From Frigidibacter sp. ROC022 (GTDB lineage: Bacteria; Pseudomonadota; Alphaproteobacteria; Rhodobacterales; Rhodobacteraceae): a stretch of 64,000 nucleotides of DNA. The translations under genes were made by a program, and so were the position numbers. The stretch is from assembly GCF_024723735.1 (NCBI RefSeq), contig NZ_JANQDU010000003.1, positions 806,001-870,000 of the forward strand, read 5' to 3'. Below, in pieces: positions 17,197-25,633 of this stretch; the first letter of the stretch is position 1; every line of letters begins with the position of its first letter. Below the pieces are notes generated by a model. It was not told the DNA's origin, did no database searches, and saw only the letters and a list, made by a program, of their open reading frames with translations.

Positions 17197-19381
17197 CCTC
17201 GGTCAGACCTCGCGCGGCGGCGCACAGGGCAGGGGCGGCGCCCCGGCGCTGGAAGTGCGCGACCTGAATGTCTACTACGGCCATTCCCACGCGCTGCAGG
17301 GCGTTTCGCTGACCCTTGGCCATGGCGTGCTCTCGGTCGTCGGGCGCAACGGCATGGGCAAGACCACCCTGTGCAACGCGATCATGGGTCTGGTGCCGGT
17401 GCGTTCGGGCACGGTCTCTTTCGGCGGCCAGAACCTCGCCGGGCTGACGCCGTCCGAGATTGCCAGGATGGGTATCGGCTACGTGCCGCAGGGCCGGCGT
17501 CTGTGGAAATCGCTGACGGTGGACGAACATCTGAAGCTGGTGGCGCAGAAGGGCGGTGCCTGGACGCCGGAGCGTATCTATAGCGTCTTCCCGCGTCTGG
17601 CCGAACGGAAATCCAACGGCGGCGCGCAGCTGTCGGGCGGCGAGCAGCAGATGTTGGCGATCGGCCGGGCGCTGTTGCTGAACCCGCGCCTGCTGGTGAT
17701 GGATGAACCGACCGAGGGCCTGGCCCCGGTGATCGTCCAGCAGGTCGCCGACATGCTGATCCGCCTCGGCCAGGAGGGGGACATCGACGTTCTGGTCATC
17801 GAGCAGAACATCGGCGTGGCCTGTTCGGTGGCTGCCGAGGTGGCGATCATGGTCAATGGCCGGGTCGATCGGATCATGGACGCCGGCGTGCTGGCGGCGG
17901 ATCGCGATCTGCAACAGGCCCTGCTGGGCGTCGGTCGCCATGCACATGACGAAACGCCCGAGGGCGCTCCGGCAACCACGGTCGGGCCGGAACCGCAGGG
18001 TGAGAACGCCCCGATCCGGATCTACCTGTCGAACCCGAAGGTGCCGACCCGCTGGACCCCGCCGGTTCCGGTGCGGGTGATCGAGCAGGCGGCACGGACC
18101 GTGACGCCCGAGCCGACATCCTCGGTCACCGCCATGCCGCGGGTCGAGACCGGGCGCGCCGGGCTGGTCTATGTCTGCGGCACGCTCGACACCAAGGGCG
18201 AAGAACTGCGCTTCATGCGGGACATCCTGAAGGCGCAGGGCATCCGGGTGGCGCTGGCCGATCTCTCGACCAGTGGCAAGCCTTCGGGCGCCGATGTGCC
18301 GCCGACGGCGATTGCCGGGTTCCACCCGCGCGGTGCCTCGGGGGTCTTTACCGGCGACCGCGGCAGCGCCGTGGCCGGGATGACCGAGGCTTTCGAACGT
18401 TGGGTGCGGAGCCGCACGGATATCGCCGGACTTCTGGCGGCGGGCGGATCGGGCGGCACCGCGCTGGTCGCTCCGGGCTTCCGGGTGCCGCCGGTGGGGG
18501 TGCCGAAGCTGATCGTCTCGACCGTCGCCTCGGGCAATGTCGGGCAATATGTCGGGGCGGCCGATATCACGATGATGCATTCGGTGGCCGATGTGCAGGG
18601 CATCAACGCGATTACCCGCGATGTTCTGGGCAATGCCGCCCATGCGATGGCGGGGATGGTCCGGGCCCGGGTGGCGATGCCGCCGGCGCTGGACCGTCCG
18701 GCGATCGGGCTGACCATGTTCGGCGTCACCACGCCCTGCGTGCAGGCGGTGGTCGGGGAACTCGAGGACGAGTATGACTGCCTGGTGTTCCACGCCACCG
18801 GCACCGGCGGCCGGGCGATGGAGCAATTGCTGAGCTCGCGCAAGCTGGCGGCGGTGCTCGACCTGACCACGACGGAAGTCTGCGACATGGTGGCGGGCGG
18901 GGTTTTTGCCGCCGACGCCAGCCGTTTCGACGCGATGATCGAGCATGGCGGCGCCTATATCGGGGCCTGCGGGGCGCTGGACATGGTGAATTTCAACGCC
19001 CCCGAAACGGTGCCCGAACGCTATCGCGGGCGGCTGTTCTACCAGCACAATCCGCAGATCACCCTGATGCGGACCACGGTGGAAGAGAATATCGAGATGG
19101 GCCGGTTCATCGGCGAGAAGCTGAACCGGATGAACGGCATCGTGCGGTTCTTCCTGCCCGAGGGCGGGGTCTCGGCGCTCGACGCGCCCGGTCAGCCCTT
19201 CTGGGATCCCGCCGCCGACAAGGCGCTGTTCTCGACGCTCGAGGACACCGTCCGCCAGACCTCTGCCCGGCAGCTGATCCGGGTTCCGCACAACATCAAC
19301 GACCCGGCCTTCTCGGCGCTGGTCGTGCAGACCTTCCGCGCGCTGCACGCGCGCACGCAAATTCCGACACGGAGAGCCTGA
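17189..19381 (+). CDS. livF: LivF-type ABC ATPase fused to Tm-1-like (UPF0261) domain
   Basis: A 730-residue two-part protein. Residues 20-250 are a complete LivF ATPase: Walker [10 protein letters not shown] (52-60), signature LSGGE (148-152), Walker B LLVMDEP (168-174), switch His replaced by the usual LivF IEQN. Residues 250-322 form a Pro/Thr-rich linker. From about 325 ([20 protein letters not shown]) to 725 it is the Tm-1-like ATP-binding domain, with the loop [16 protein letters not shown]. In the plant protein Tm-1 that domain is fused to a TIM-barrel domain, which here is the next gene (TGATG overlap). The fusion links a uptake ATPase physically to a putative cytosolic enzyme. I see no frameshift; the frame is continuous with normal codon use. 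Confidence 0.9.
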   Translation: MRNLGQTSRGGAQGRGGAPALEVRDLNVYYGHSHALQGVSLTLGHGVLSVVGRNGMGKTTLCNAIMGLVPVRSGTVSFGGQNLAGLTPSEIARMGIGYVPQGRRLWKSLTVDEHLKLVAQKGGAWTPERIYSVFPRLAERKSNGGAQLSGGEQQMLAIGRALLLNPRLLVMDEPTEGLAPVIVQQVADMLIRLGQEGDIDVLVIEQNIGVACSVAAEVAIMVNGRVDRIMDAGVLAADRDLQQALLGVGRHAHDETPEGAPATTVGPEPQGENAPIRIYLSNPKVPTRWTPPVPVRVIEQAARTVTPEPTSSVTAMPRVETGRAGLVYVCGTLDTKGEELRFMRDILKAQGIRVALADLSTSGKPSGADVPPTAIAGFHPRGASGVFTGDRGSAVAGMTEAFERWVRSRTDIAGLLAAGGSGGTALVAPGFRVPPVGVPKLIVSTVASGNVGQYVGAADITMMHSVADVQGINAITRDVLGNAAHAMAGMVRARVAMPPALDRPAIGLTMFGVTTPCVQAVVGELEDEYDCLVFHATGTGGRAMEQLLSSRKLAAVLDLTTTEVCDMVAGGVFAADASRFDAMIEHGGAYIGACGALDMVNFNAPETVPERYRGRLFYQHNPQITLMRTTVEENIEMGRFIGEKLNRMNGIVRFFLPEGGVSALDAPGQPFWDPAADKALFSTLEDTVRQTSARQLIRVPHNINDPAFSALVVQTFRALHARTQIPTRRA

Positions 19382-20253
19382 TGATCCGCAGCAGCCTGTC
19401 TCGCGACACATTGATGCAGAAGTTCCGCGCCATGCGCGACGCCGGAGAGCCGATCGTCGGCGGCGGCGCCGGCACCGGCCTGTCGGCGAAATGCGAGGAG
19501 GCGGGCGGGATCGACCTGATCGTCATCTACAACTCGGGTCGCTACCGGATGGCCGGGCGTGGCAGCCTGGCCGGGCTGATGCCCTATGGCGATGCCAATG
19601 CGGTGGTGATGGAGATGGCCGGAGAGGTTCTGCCGGTGGTCAAGAACACGCCGGTGCTGGCCGGGGTCTGCGCCTCGGACCCGTTCCGGCTGATGGACCG
19701 CTTCCTCGATCAGGTCGCCGAAGCCGGATTTTCGGGCGTCCAGAACTTTCCCACCGTGGGTCTGATCGACGGCACCTTCCGGGCCAATCTGGAAGAGACC
19801 GGCATGTCCTATGCCCTGGAGGTCGACATGATCCGGCAGGCGAGCGCGAAGGGGCTGCTGACGACGCCCTATGTCTTTTCCGAGGATGATGCCCGTGCCA
19901 TGGCCGGGGCCGGGGCAGACATCATCGTCTGCCATCTCGGCCTGACCACGGGTGGCTCGATCGGCGCCCAGACCGGGATCTCGCTGGATCAGGCCCCGGG
20001 CCTGACCGACGCCTGGGCCAAGGCGGCGCTGGAGGTCAACCCGGATGCGATCGTGCTGGTCCATGGCGGCCCGGTCTCGAGCCCCGAGGACGCAGATTAC
20101 GTCCTGAAGAACACACGTCACTGCCACGGCTTCTACGGCGCTTCCTCGATGGAGCGGCTGCCGACCGAGATGGCGCTGACGGAACAGACCAGAAAATTCA
20201 AACAGATCGGCCGAAAGGCCGCCAGTTCGACCGAGCGGGAGGGCAATTCATGA
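19381..20253 (+). CDS. TIM-barrel phosphoenolpyruvate-hydrolase-family protein (Tm-1 C-terminal half)
   Basis: A 290-residue TIM-barrel protein of the family annotated as phosphoenolpyruvate hydrolase-like, equivalent to the C-terminal domain of plant Tm-1. Conserved pieces are [39 protein letters not shown] at 27-66 in short blocks such as YNSGR, the barrel-end [12 protein letters not shown] near 120, and [12 protein letters not shown] near 250. It starts on the last base of the upstream stop and ends in an ATGA overlap with the flotillin gene, so all three are translationally coupled. Actual reaction is not established for the family; related barrels act on phosphoenolpyruvate or similar C3 compounds. 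Confidence 0.85.
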   Translation: MIRSSLSRDTLMQKFRAMRDAGEPIVGGGAGTGLSAKCEEAGGIDLIVIYNSGRYRMAGRGSLAGLMPYGDANAVVMEMAGEVLPVVKNTPVLAGVCASDPFRLMDRFLDQVAEAGFSGVQNFPTVGLIDGTFRANLEETGMSYALEVDMIRQASAKGLLTTPYVFSEDDARAMAGAGADIIVCHLGLTTGGSIGAQTGISLDQAPGLTDAWAKAALEVNPDAIVLVHGGPVSSPEDADYVLKNTRHCHGFYGASSMERLPTEMALTEQTRKFKQIGRKAASSTEREGNS

Positions 20254-23200
20254 CCGGGGAATTCATCGGACAGCTGATCCTTTGGCTGATCTTGGCCGTC
20301 ATCGTCATCTTCATCCTCTACTGGGTGATGAACTGGCTCTATCAACGATCGACCAAGGAAATCGCATTCGTGCGTACCGGTTTCCTGGGCGAGAAGGTCG
20401 TGATCGACGGCGGCGCCTTCGTCTGGCCGATCATCCACGACATCACCCCGGTCAACATGAACTCGATGGACCTCAGCGTGGTCCGCGAGAAGGAAGACGC
20501 GCTGATCACCAAGGACCGGATGCGGATCGACGTCGAGGCTTCCTTTTATGTCCGCGTGTCGCAGACGCGGGAGGGTGTGACCCTGGCCGCCTCGACCCTG
20601 GGTCGGCGGACGTTGGAACCTGAACGCATCCATCAGCTTCTGTCGGGCAAGTTCGTTTCGGCGCTGCGCTCGGTCGCCGCCGAGATGACCATGGAAGAGC
20701 TGCACGTCAAACGCGGTGACTATGTCAAGCGGGTGATCGAGACGGCGCAGGAGGGCCTGGACAAGAACGGTCTGGAACTGGAAAGCGTTGCGATCCTGGA
20801 TATCGACCAGACCGACATCGCCTATTTCAACCCGTCGAACCGGTTCGATGCCGAGGGCCTGACCAGCGTCATCGAGGCCATCGAGAGCCGGCGCAAGCTG
20901 CGCAACGACATCGAGCAGGAGACGATGCTGCAGATCCGGGCCCGCAACTTGGAAGCCGAGAAGCAGAGCCTGGATATCGAGCGCGAGAGCGAGCACGCGC
21001 GTCTGGAACAGGAACGCGAGATCGAGTTCCGCCGCGCCCAGCAACGTGCCGAACTGGCCCGCGAACGCGCCGAACGCGAGAAGGACGCCGAACAGGCGAC
21101 CCTGTTGAGCCGTGAAGCCATCGAGACGGCCCGGATCAAGAACGAGGAGCAGATCGCCGAGGTGCGGATTTCCTCGGAACAGCGCATCCGGCAGCAGGAG
21201 ATCGAACGCAGCCGGATCATCGACGAGGCCGAGATCGCGACCCGCGAGACCATCGAGAAGGCCCGGATCACCCAGGAACGGGTGCTGACCGAGACCCGGA
21301 TCCAGACGACCCGCGACACCGAGGCGGCCGATATCGCCGCCAAGGAAATGATCGAGAAGGCCCGGATCGCCCAGGAACGGGTGCTGACCCAGGCGCGGAT
21401 CGCCAAGGATCAGGAAACCCAGGCCAGCGAGATCGAGCGCCAGCACAGCGTCGAGGCCATCGAGATCGCGGCCCGCGAGCGGACCGAGAAGGCCCGGATC
21501 GCGCAGGAAGACGCGGTGACGCAGGCCCGGATCGAACTGGAGCGGACCACCCGCGAGCGCGAGATCGCCCGCAACCTTGCCATCGAAGAGGCCGAGATCG
21601 CGGCCCGCGAAGCCTCGGAAAAGCTGCGTATCGCGCAGGAGAAGACCGTCAGCGAAGAGCGGATTACCTCGGACCAGGCGACCCGGACGCTGGAAATCGC
21701 CCGCCGCAAGGCCATCGAAGAGGCCGAGATTGCCTCGCAGCAGGCCACCGAAGCCGCCAAGATCGCGCGCGAGAAGATCCTCTCTGCCGAGCGCATCTCG
21801 GCCGAACAGGCGACCCGGGCACTGGAGATCGAGCGTCGCCGCACCCTGGACACCGCCGAGATCGCCGCCAACGAGGCGACGGCGGCCGAGCGGATCGCAC
21901 AGGAAGAGCGCCTGCGCGCTCTGGAAATCGCCCGCAACCGGGCGGTCGAGGAACACGAGATCGCCAGCCGCGAAGCGGTCGAGAAGGCCCGGATCGCCAC
22001 CGAGGCGCGCACCGCCGTCGAGCGGATCGAGAACGAGGAGCGCACCAAGGAACGCGACCTGGCCCGCGAAAAGGCCATTGCCGAGGCCGAGACCGCCACG
22101 CAGGAGGCCGTCGAGGCCAAGCGCATCGCCAAGGAGAAGAAACTCGCCGCCGAGCGCATTGCCTATGAGCAGGACATGCGCGAACGCGAGATTGCCCGCA
22201 ACCGGGCCGTCGAGATCGCCGGTTTCGCTGCCCAGGAGCAGGTGAACGCCGCGCGGATCAGCGAAGAGACCCGCAGCCGCGCCGCCGAGATTGCCCGCGA
22301 CGCCGAACTGCGCAGCCGCGAGATCGAGAAGCAGGAGGCCATCGAGGCCGCCGAGATCAGCTCTCGCCGTCTGGTCGAAAGCCAGCGGATCGAGAAAGAG
22401 GCCGAGACCACGGTCGAGAAGATCGCCCGCGACGAGAAGATCCGGACCTTGGAGATCCAGCGAAACAAGGCGCTGGATGCCGCCCAGGTGGCCGCCGACG
22501 AAGCCATCGAGGCGGCCAAGGTCGCCAAGCAGAAGACCGTCGACGCCGAGAAGATCCTCGCCGAACAGGAGATCGACGCGAAGAAGCTGGAACGCCGCAA
22601 GGTGCTCGAGCAGCTGGAAATCGCCCGCGTGCAGGTGCTGCGCGAGGCCGAGATCGCCAGCCAGGAAGAGGTCGAACGCGCCCGGATTGCCTCGGAACGC
22701 GGACTGGACGATGCCCGCATCGGCCATCAGACCGAACGCCGCAAGCTCGAGATCGCCCGCGAGAAGGCGGTCGAGGAGGCGACGATGGAGAAGGCCATCG
22801 CGCTCTACCAGAAGTCGCTGGATGAGAGTAACGCCGCCGTCGAGGCCGAGAACGCCCGTGCCCGCGCCGTCGAGGCCGCCGAACGGGTCAAGACCGTCGG
22901 CGAGATCGAGGCCGCTGCCCGCCTGAAGAAGGTCGGCGTGACCGGGGCGGAACTGGAGGCCGAGCGCAAGCGCATCGCCGCCGAAGCCGAGAAGATCCGC
23001 GCCGCCGTCGAGGCCGAGGCCTATCGCCTCATCAACGAGGCCGAGAACGTCCTCACCGACGAGGCCCGCACCAGCCTGTTCAAGCGCAAGATGCTGGAAC
23101 ATGTCGAGGGTATCGTCTCGGCCAGCGTCAAGCCGCTCGAGAAGATCAACGACATCCGGATCATGCAGCTGGGAGGCTCCGGCGCCCAGGGGCTCGACTG

Positions 23201-23459
23201 GGGTGGCAATGGCTCGGGCGCCGGGGGCAGCAGCGGCTCCGGTGGCGGAAGCCCGACCGACGAGGTGATGAACTCTGCCCTGCGCTACCGCGTCCAGGCG
23301 CCGATGGTCGACAGCCTGCTGGCCGATATCGGCATCGACGGCTCGAACATCGCCAAGTCGGACATCTTCCGCAACGCCTCGGACATGACCCGGGCGGCGT
23401 CGGAAGCGGCCAAGTCCAAGCCGAAGCCCGCCGATGATACCCCGAAGGAGAAGAAGTAG
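20250..23459 (+). CDS. Giant flotillin/SPFH protein with 56 hendecad repeats
   Basis: A 1069-residue membrane scaffold protein. Residues 6-32 are a single N-terminal membrane segment. About 33-200 are an SPFH/band-7 domain ([26 protein letters not shown] in short blocks, [13 protein letters not shown]). From L241 to about residue 856 the sequence is 56 consecutive 11-residue units, each opening with Ile, Leu, Val or another hydrophobe (I296, I307, I318 ... I824, I835) with no insertion; units such as IAREKAIEEAE recur and a 44-residue higher-order repeat is visible. Hendecads form straight or right-handed coiled coils. The tail has a flotillin-like end ([30 protein letters not shown] near 995-ish region), a Gly/Ser segment, and a Lys-rich C-terminus. 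Usual bacterial flotillins are 430-700 residues. Embedded in an operon for ABC uptake and Mo-hydroxylase. Confidence 0.92.
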   Translation: MTGEFIGQLILWLILAVIVIFILYWVMNWLYQRSTKEIAFVRTGFLGEKVVIDGGAFVWPIIHDITPVNMNSMDLSVVREKEDALITKDRMRIDVEASFYVRVSQTREGVTLAASTLGRRTLEPERIHQLLSGKFVSALRSVAAEMTMEELHVKRGDYVKRVIETAQEGLDKNGLELESVAILDIDQTDIAYFNPSNRFDAEGLTSVIEAIESRRKLRNDIEQETMLQIRARNLEAEKQSLDIERESEHARLEQEREIEFRRAQQRAELARERAEREKDAEQATLLSREAIETARIKNEEQIAEVRISSEQRIRQQEIERSRIIDEAEIATRETIEKARITQERVLTETRIQTTRDTEAADIAAKEMIEKARIAQERVLTQARIAKDQETQASEIERQHSVEAIEIAARERTEKARIAQEDAVTQARIELERTTREREIARNLAIEEAEIAAREASEKLRIAQEKTVSEERITSDQATRTLEIARRKAIEEAEIASQQATEAAKIAREKILSAERISAEQATRALEIERRRTLDTAEIAANEATAAERIAQEERLRALEIARNRAVEEHEIASREAVEKARIATEARTAVERIENEERTKERDLAREKAIAEAETATQEAVEAKRIAKEKKLAAERIAYEQDMREREIARNRAVEIAGFAAQEQVNAARISEETRSRAAEIARDAELRSREIEKQEAIEAAEISSRRLVESQRIEKEAETTVEKIARDEKIRTLEIQRNKALDAAQVAADEAIEAAKVAKQKTVDAEKILAEQEIDAKKLERRKVLEQLEIARVQVLREAEIASQEEVERARIASERGLDDARIGHQTERRKLEIAREKAVEEATMEKAIALYQKSLDESNAAVEAENARARAVEAAERVKTVGEIEAAARLKKVGVTGAELEAERKRIAAEAEKIRAAVEAEAYRLINEAENVLTDEARTSLFKRKMLEHVEGIVSASVKPLEKINDIRIMQLGGSGAQGLDWGGNGSGAGGSSGSGGGSPTDEVMNSALRYRVQAPMVDSLLADIGIDGSNIAKSDIFRNASDMTRAASEAAKSKPKPADDTPKEKK

Positions 23460-23897
23460 ATGGCGCGAGTCTTCGTCTCGTCCGTGATCAATGCCGAGGC
23501 CTCTGCGGTCTGGGAGAGAATCCGCGATTTCAACGCCCTGCCGAAATGGCATCCCCGGATCCGCGACAGCCGGATCGAGGATGCGCTGCCCGGCGACAAG
23601 ATCGGCTGCATCCGCAACTTCCACCTGCAGAACGGCGACAACATCCGCGAGCAGCTGGTGGGAATGTCGGACTATGATCTCTTTACCAGCTACACCATGC
23701 TGGAAGGGCCGATGCCGCTGTGGGACTACATGGCCACGCTGCGCCTGACCCCGGTCACCGATGGTGGGCGCTGCTTTGCCGAGTGGTCGGCCGAATTCGC
23801 CTGCGACCCGGCGAACGAGGAGGATCTGGTCAACGGCATCGGCACCAATGTGTTTCAGGGCGGGTTCGACGCGCTCAAGCGGCATTTCGGCGGCTGA
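23460..23897 (+). CDS. SRPBCC/START-fold ligand-binding protein (copy 1)
   Basis: A 145-residue protein of the polyketide-cyclase/SRPBCC type, seen in the opening strand (VSSVINAEASAVWERIRDFNALPKWHP), which is the family pattern. These helix-grip proteins bind hydrophobic or aromatic ligands; related CoxG proteins accompany CO-dehydrogenase clusters. It starts directly after the flotillin stop and is followed 3 bases later by a paralog. Function within this operon, such as binding the ring substrate or assisting the Mo enzyme, is inference. Confidence 0.85.
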   Translation: MARVFVSSVINAEASAVWERIRDFNALPKWHPRIRDSRIEDALPGDKIGCIRNFHLQNGDNIREQLVGMSDYDLFTSYTMLEGPMPLWDYMATLRLTPVTDGGRCFAEWSAEFACDPANEEDLVNGIGTNVFQGGFDALKRHFGG

Positions 23898-23900
23898 GCC

Positions 23901-24344
23901 ATGGTGAAGATTTCCCGCAGCACGATCCTGGAGGCGCCGATCGAGTCGGTCTGGACCCTGTTGCGGGATTTCAACGGCCATGACCGCTGGCATCCCGCCG
24001 TCGCGACCAGCCAGATCGAACGGGGCCGGGGTTCGGACCGGATCGGTTCGGTCCGGCGGTTCAGGCTGGAGACCGGCGAGGAACTGCGCGAGCAGCTGCT
24101 GACCCTCTCGGATGCCGAGACGGCATTCAGCTACTGCCTGCTCGATACGCCGATCCCGCTGCTGAACTACGTCGCCCATGTCCGGCTGATCCCGGTCACC
24201 GATGGCGACTGGACCTTCTGGCAATGGGACTGCCGCTTCGACACGCCGAAGGGTCGCGAGGACGAGCTCGAGGCGACGGTGACCGAGAACATCTACGAAG
24301 CCGGTTTTGCCGCGATCCGGGCGGAACTGGGGTTGGGAGAATAA
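23901..24344 (+). CDS. SRPBCC/START-fold ligand-binding protein (copy 2)
   Basis: A 147-residue paralog of the preceding gene: both share the opening pattern of V-W-x-x-x-R-D-F-N-x-x-x-x-W-H-P, a central LREQL or IREQL block and LIPVTDG or LTPVTDG. Overall similarity is moderate, so the tandem duplication is old and the two may have distinct ligands or form a heterodimer. It ends 3 bases before the FAD-subunit gene of the Mo-hydroxylase. Confidence 0.85.
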   Translation: MVKISRSTILEAPIESVWTLLRDFNGHDRWHPAVATSQIERGRGSDRIGSVRRFRLETGEELREQLLTLSDAETAFSYCLLDTPIPLLNYVAHVRLIPVTDGDWTFWQWDCRFDTPKGREDELEATVTENIYEAGFAAIRAELGLGE

Positions 24345-24347
24345 TTC

Positions 24348-25142
24348 ATGCTGACCGTGGAAACCTATGCAAACATGGCCGAGGCGGCCGGCGCGGTGGG
24401 CGACCGGGCGCGGTATCTCGGTGGCGGCACGCTGGTCATGCAGGGCGTCAACTATGGCGACCAGAGCTTTGACCGGGTGGTGCGCTGCCGCGAGGTCGAT
24501 CGGGACATCCGGTCGGAAAGCGGCGGCATCCGGATCGGCGCCGGCGCGACGATGGCCGACATCCTTGCCTCGCACGAGGTCGAGTTCCTGCACCAGGTCG
24601 CGCGGCGGATCGGCGGCCCGGCGATCCGCAACATGGCGACCGTCGGCGGCAATCTCTTTGCGCAGAATCCCTATGGCGACCTGACCACGGCGCTGCTGGC
24701 TCTGGATGCGCAGGTTCTGCGGATCGGCAGCGGCCCCGAGCCGATCGAGAGCTTTCTTTCCGGCCGCAGCCGTCCGCGCGGGCTGGTGGAGGCGGTGGTG
24801 GTGCCGCGGGTGTCTTCGGGCGAGTTCCGTTTTGCCAAGGTCAGCCGGGTCAAGCCCAAGGGGGCTTCGACGCTCTGCCTGGCGGTCTGGCTGCGCGGTG
24901 GCGGGCGCCCCTCGGACCCGCGCATCGCCTGGGGCAACATGGGGCCGACGCCGCTGCGCGCAAAGGCCGCCGAACGGGCGCTGAACGGCGCCAGCCTGGA
25001 CGAGGCCGGCATCGCGCCGGTTCTGGCGGTGGCGACCGATGGTCTCGATCCGCAGGACGACGCCCTGGCCAGCGCCTGGTATCGGCGCGAGGTGGCCGCC
25101 GTCCATCTGAAACGCCTGCTACTGCGACAGGGAGTCCGTTGA
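24348..25142 (+). CDS. Mo-hydroxylase FAD-binding subunit (CoxM/XdhB type)
   Basis: A 264-residue medium subunit of a xanthine-dehydrogenase/CO-dehydrogenase family enzyme. The two FAD-contact motifs are present as LGGGTLVMQ near residue 24-32 and ATVGGNLF near 94-101. The C-terminal domain around GEFRFAKVSRVKPKGAS is the CO_deh_flav_C part. It passes electrons from the iron-sulfur subunit to an acceptor. It overlaps the 2Fe-2S gene as ATGA. M-S-L gene order here follows the cox type. Confidence 0.92.
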   Translation: MLTVETYANMAEAAGAVGDRARYLGGGTLVMQGVNYGDQSFDRVVRCREVDRDIRSESGGIRIGAGATMADILASHEVEFLHQVARRIGGPAIRNMATVGGNLFAQNPYGDLTTALLALDAQVLRIGSGPEPIESFLSGRSRPRGLVEAVVVPRVSSGEFRFAKVSRVKPKGASTLCLAVWLRGGGRPSDPRIAWGNMGPTPLRAKAAERALNGASLDEAGIAPVLAVATDGLDPQDDALASAWYRREVAAVHLKRLLLRQGVR

Positions 25143-25633
25143 TGGCCCGCACTGCTTTGACCTTCACTCTGAACGATGCCGAAGCGGCGGTCTTTGTCGA
25201 TCCCGGCGCCAACCTGATCGACGTGCTGCGCCGCGGGGTCGGGGACCTGTCGCCGAAGCAGGGCTGCGCCCAGGGCTCTTGCGGGGCCTGCACGGTGCTG
25301 ATCGACGGGGTGCCGCATCTGGCCTGCCTGACCCTGGCCGAAACGGTCGAGGGCCGGCGGGTCGAGACCTCGGGCGGTCTGGCCGACGGCCCCGACCTGC
25401 ATCCGCTGCAGAAGGCCTTCATGGAAGGGTTCGCGGCCCAGTGCGGGTTCTGCACCGCCGGCATGCTGATGGCGGCGAGGGCCTTGCTCGACCGGGTGCC
25501 GAACCCCAGCCGGGAAGAGGTGATCGAGGCGATCTCGGGCAATCTGTGCCGCTGCACCGGCTATGAGCCGATCGTCGATGCGATCCTGGCCGCCGCGCAG
25601 GAGATGCAGGGCAACCGGAGGATGATGCGATGA
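25139..25633 (+). CDS. Mo-hydroxylase 2Fe-2S subunit (CoxS/XdhA type)
   Basis: A 164-residue small subunit with both clusters: the plant-ferredoxin-type set C42, C47, C50, C62 (GCAQGSCGACTV) and the all-helical domain set C101, C104, C136, C138 (CGFCTAGML and CRCTGYEPI). All eight ligands are intact. Electron transfer from the molybdenum centre to the FAD subunit is the expected role. Length is typical. ATGA overlaps with both neighbours indicate coupled translation and equal stoichiometry. Confidence 0.95.
   Translation: MMARTALTFTLNDAEAAVFVDPGANLIDVLRRGVGDLSPKQGCAQGSCGACTVLIDGVPHLACLTLAETVEGRRVETSGGLADGPDLHPLQKAFMEGFAAQCGFCTAGMLMAARALLDRVPNPSREEVIEAISGNLCRCTGYEPIVDAILAAAQEMQGNRRMMR

Noticed and set aside
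20973-22790. 132-bp periodicity considered as a DNA tandem repeat or minisatellite
   Set aside because: Nucleotide copies are diverged while the 11-residue protein phase is exact, so selection acts on the protein, not a recent DNA expansion. No spacer-repeat structure as in CRISPR.
20133-25106. A 1657-codon open frame on the minus strand with Gly/Leu/Asp-rich pentapeptide-like repeats
   Set aside because: It is the antisense reading of the flotillin repeat region; its pseudo-repeats mirror the hendecads, it has no ribosome site, and it crosses several well-supported + strand genes.
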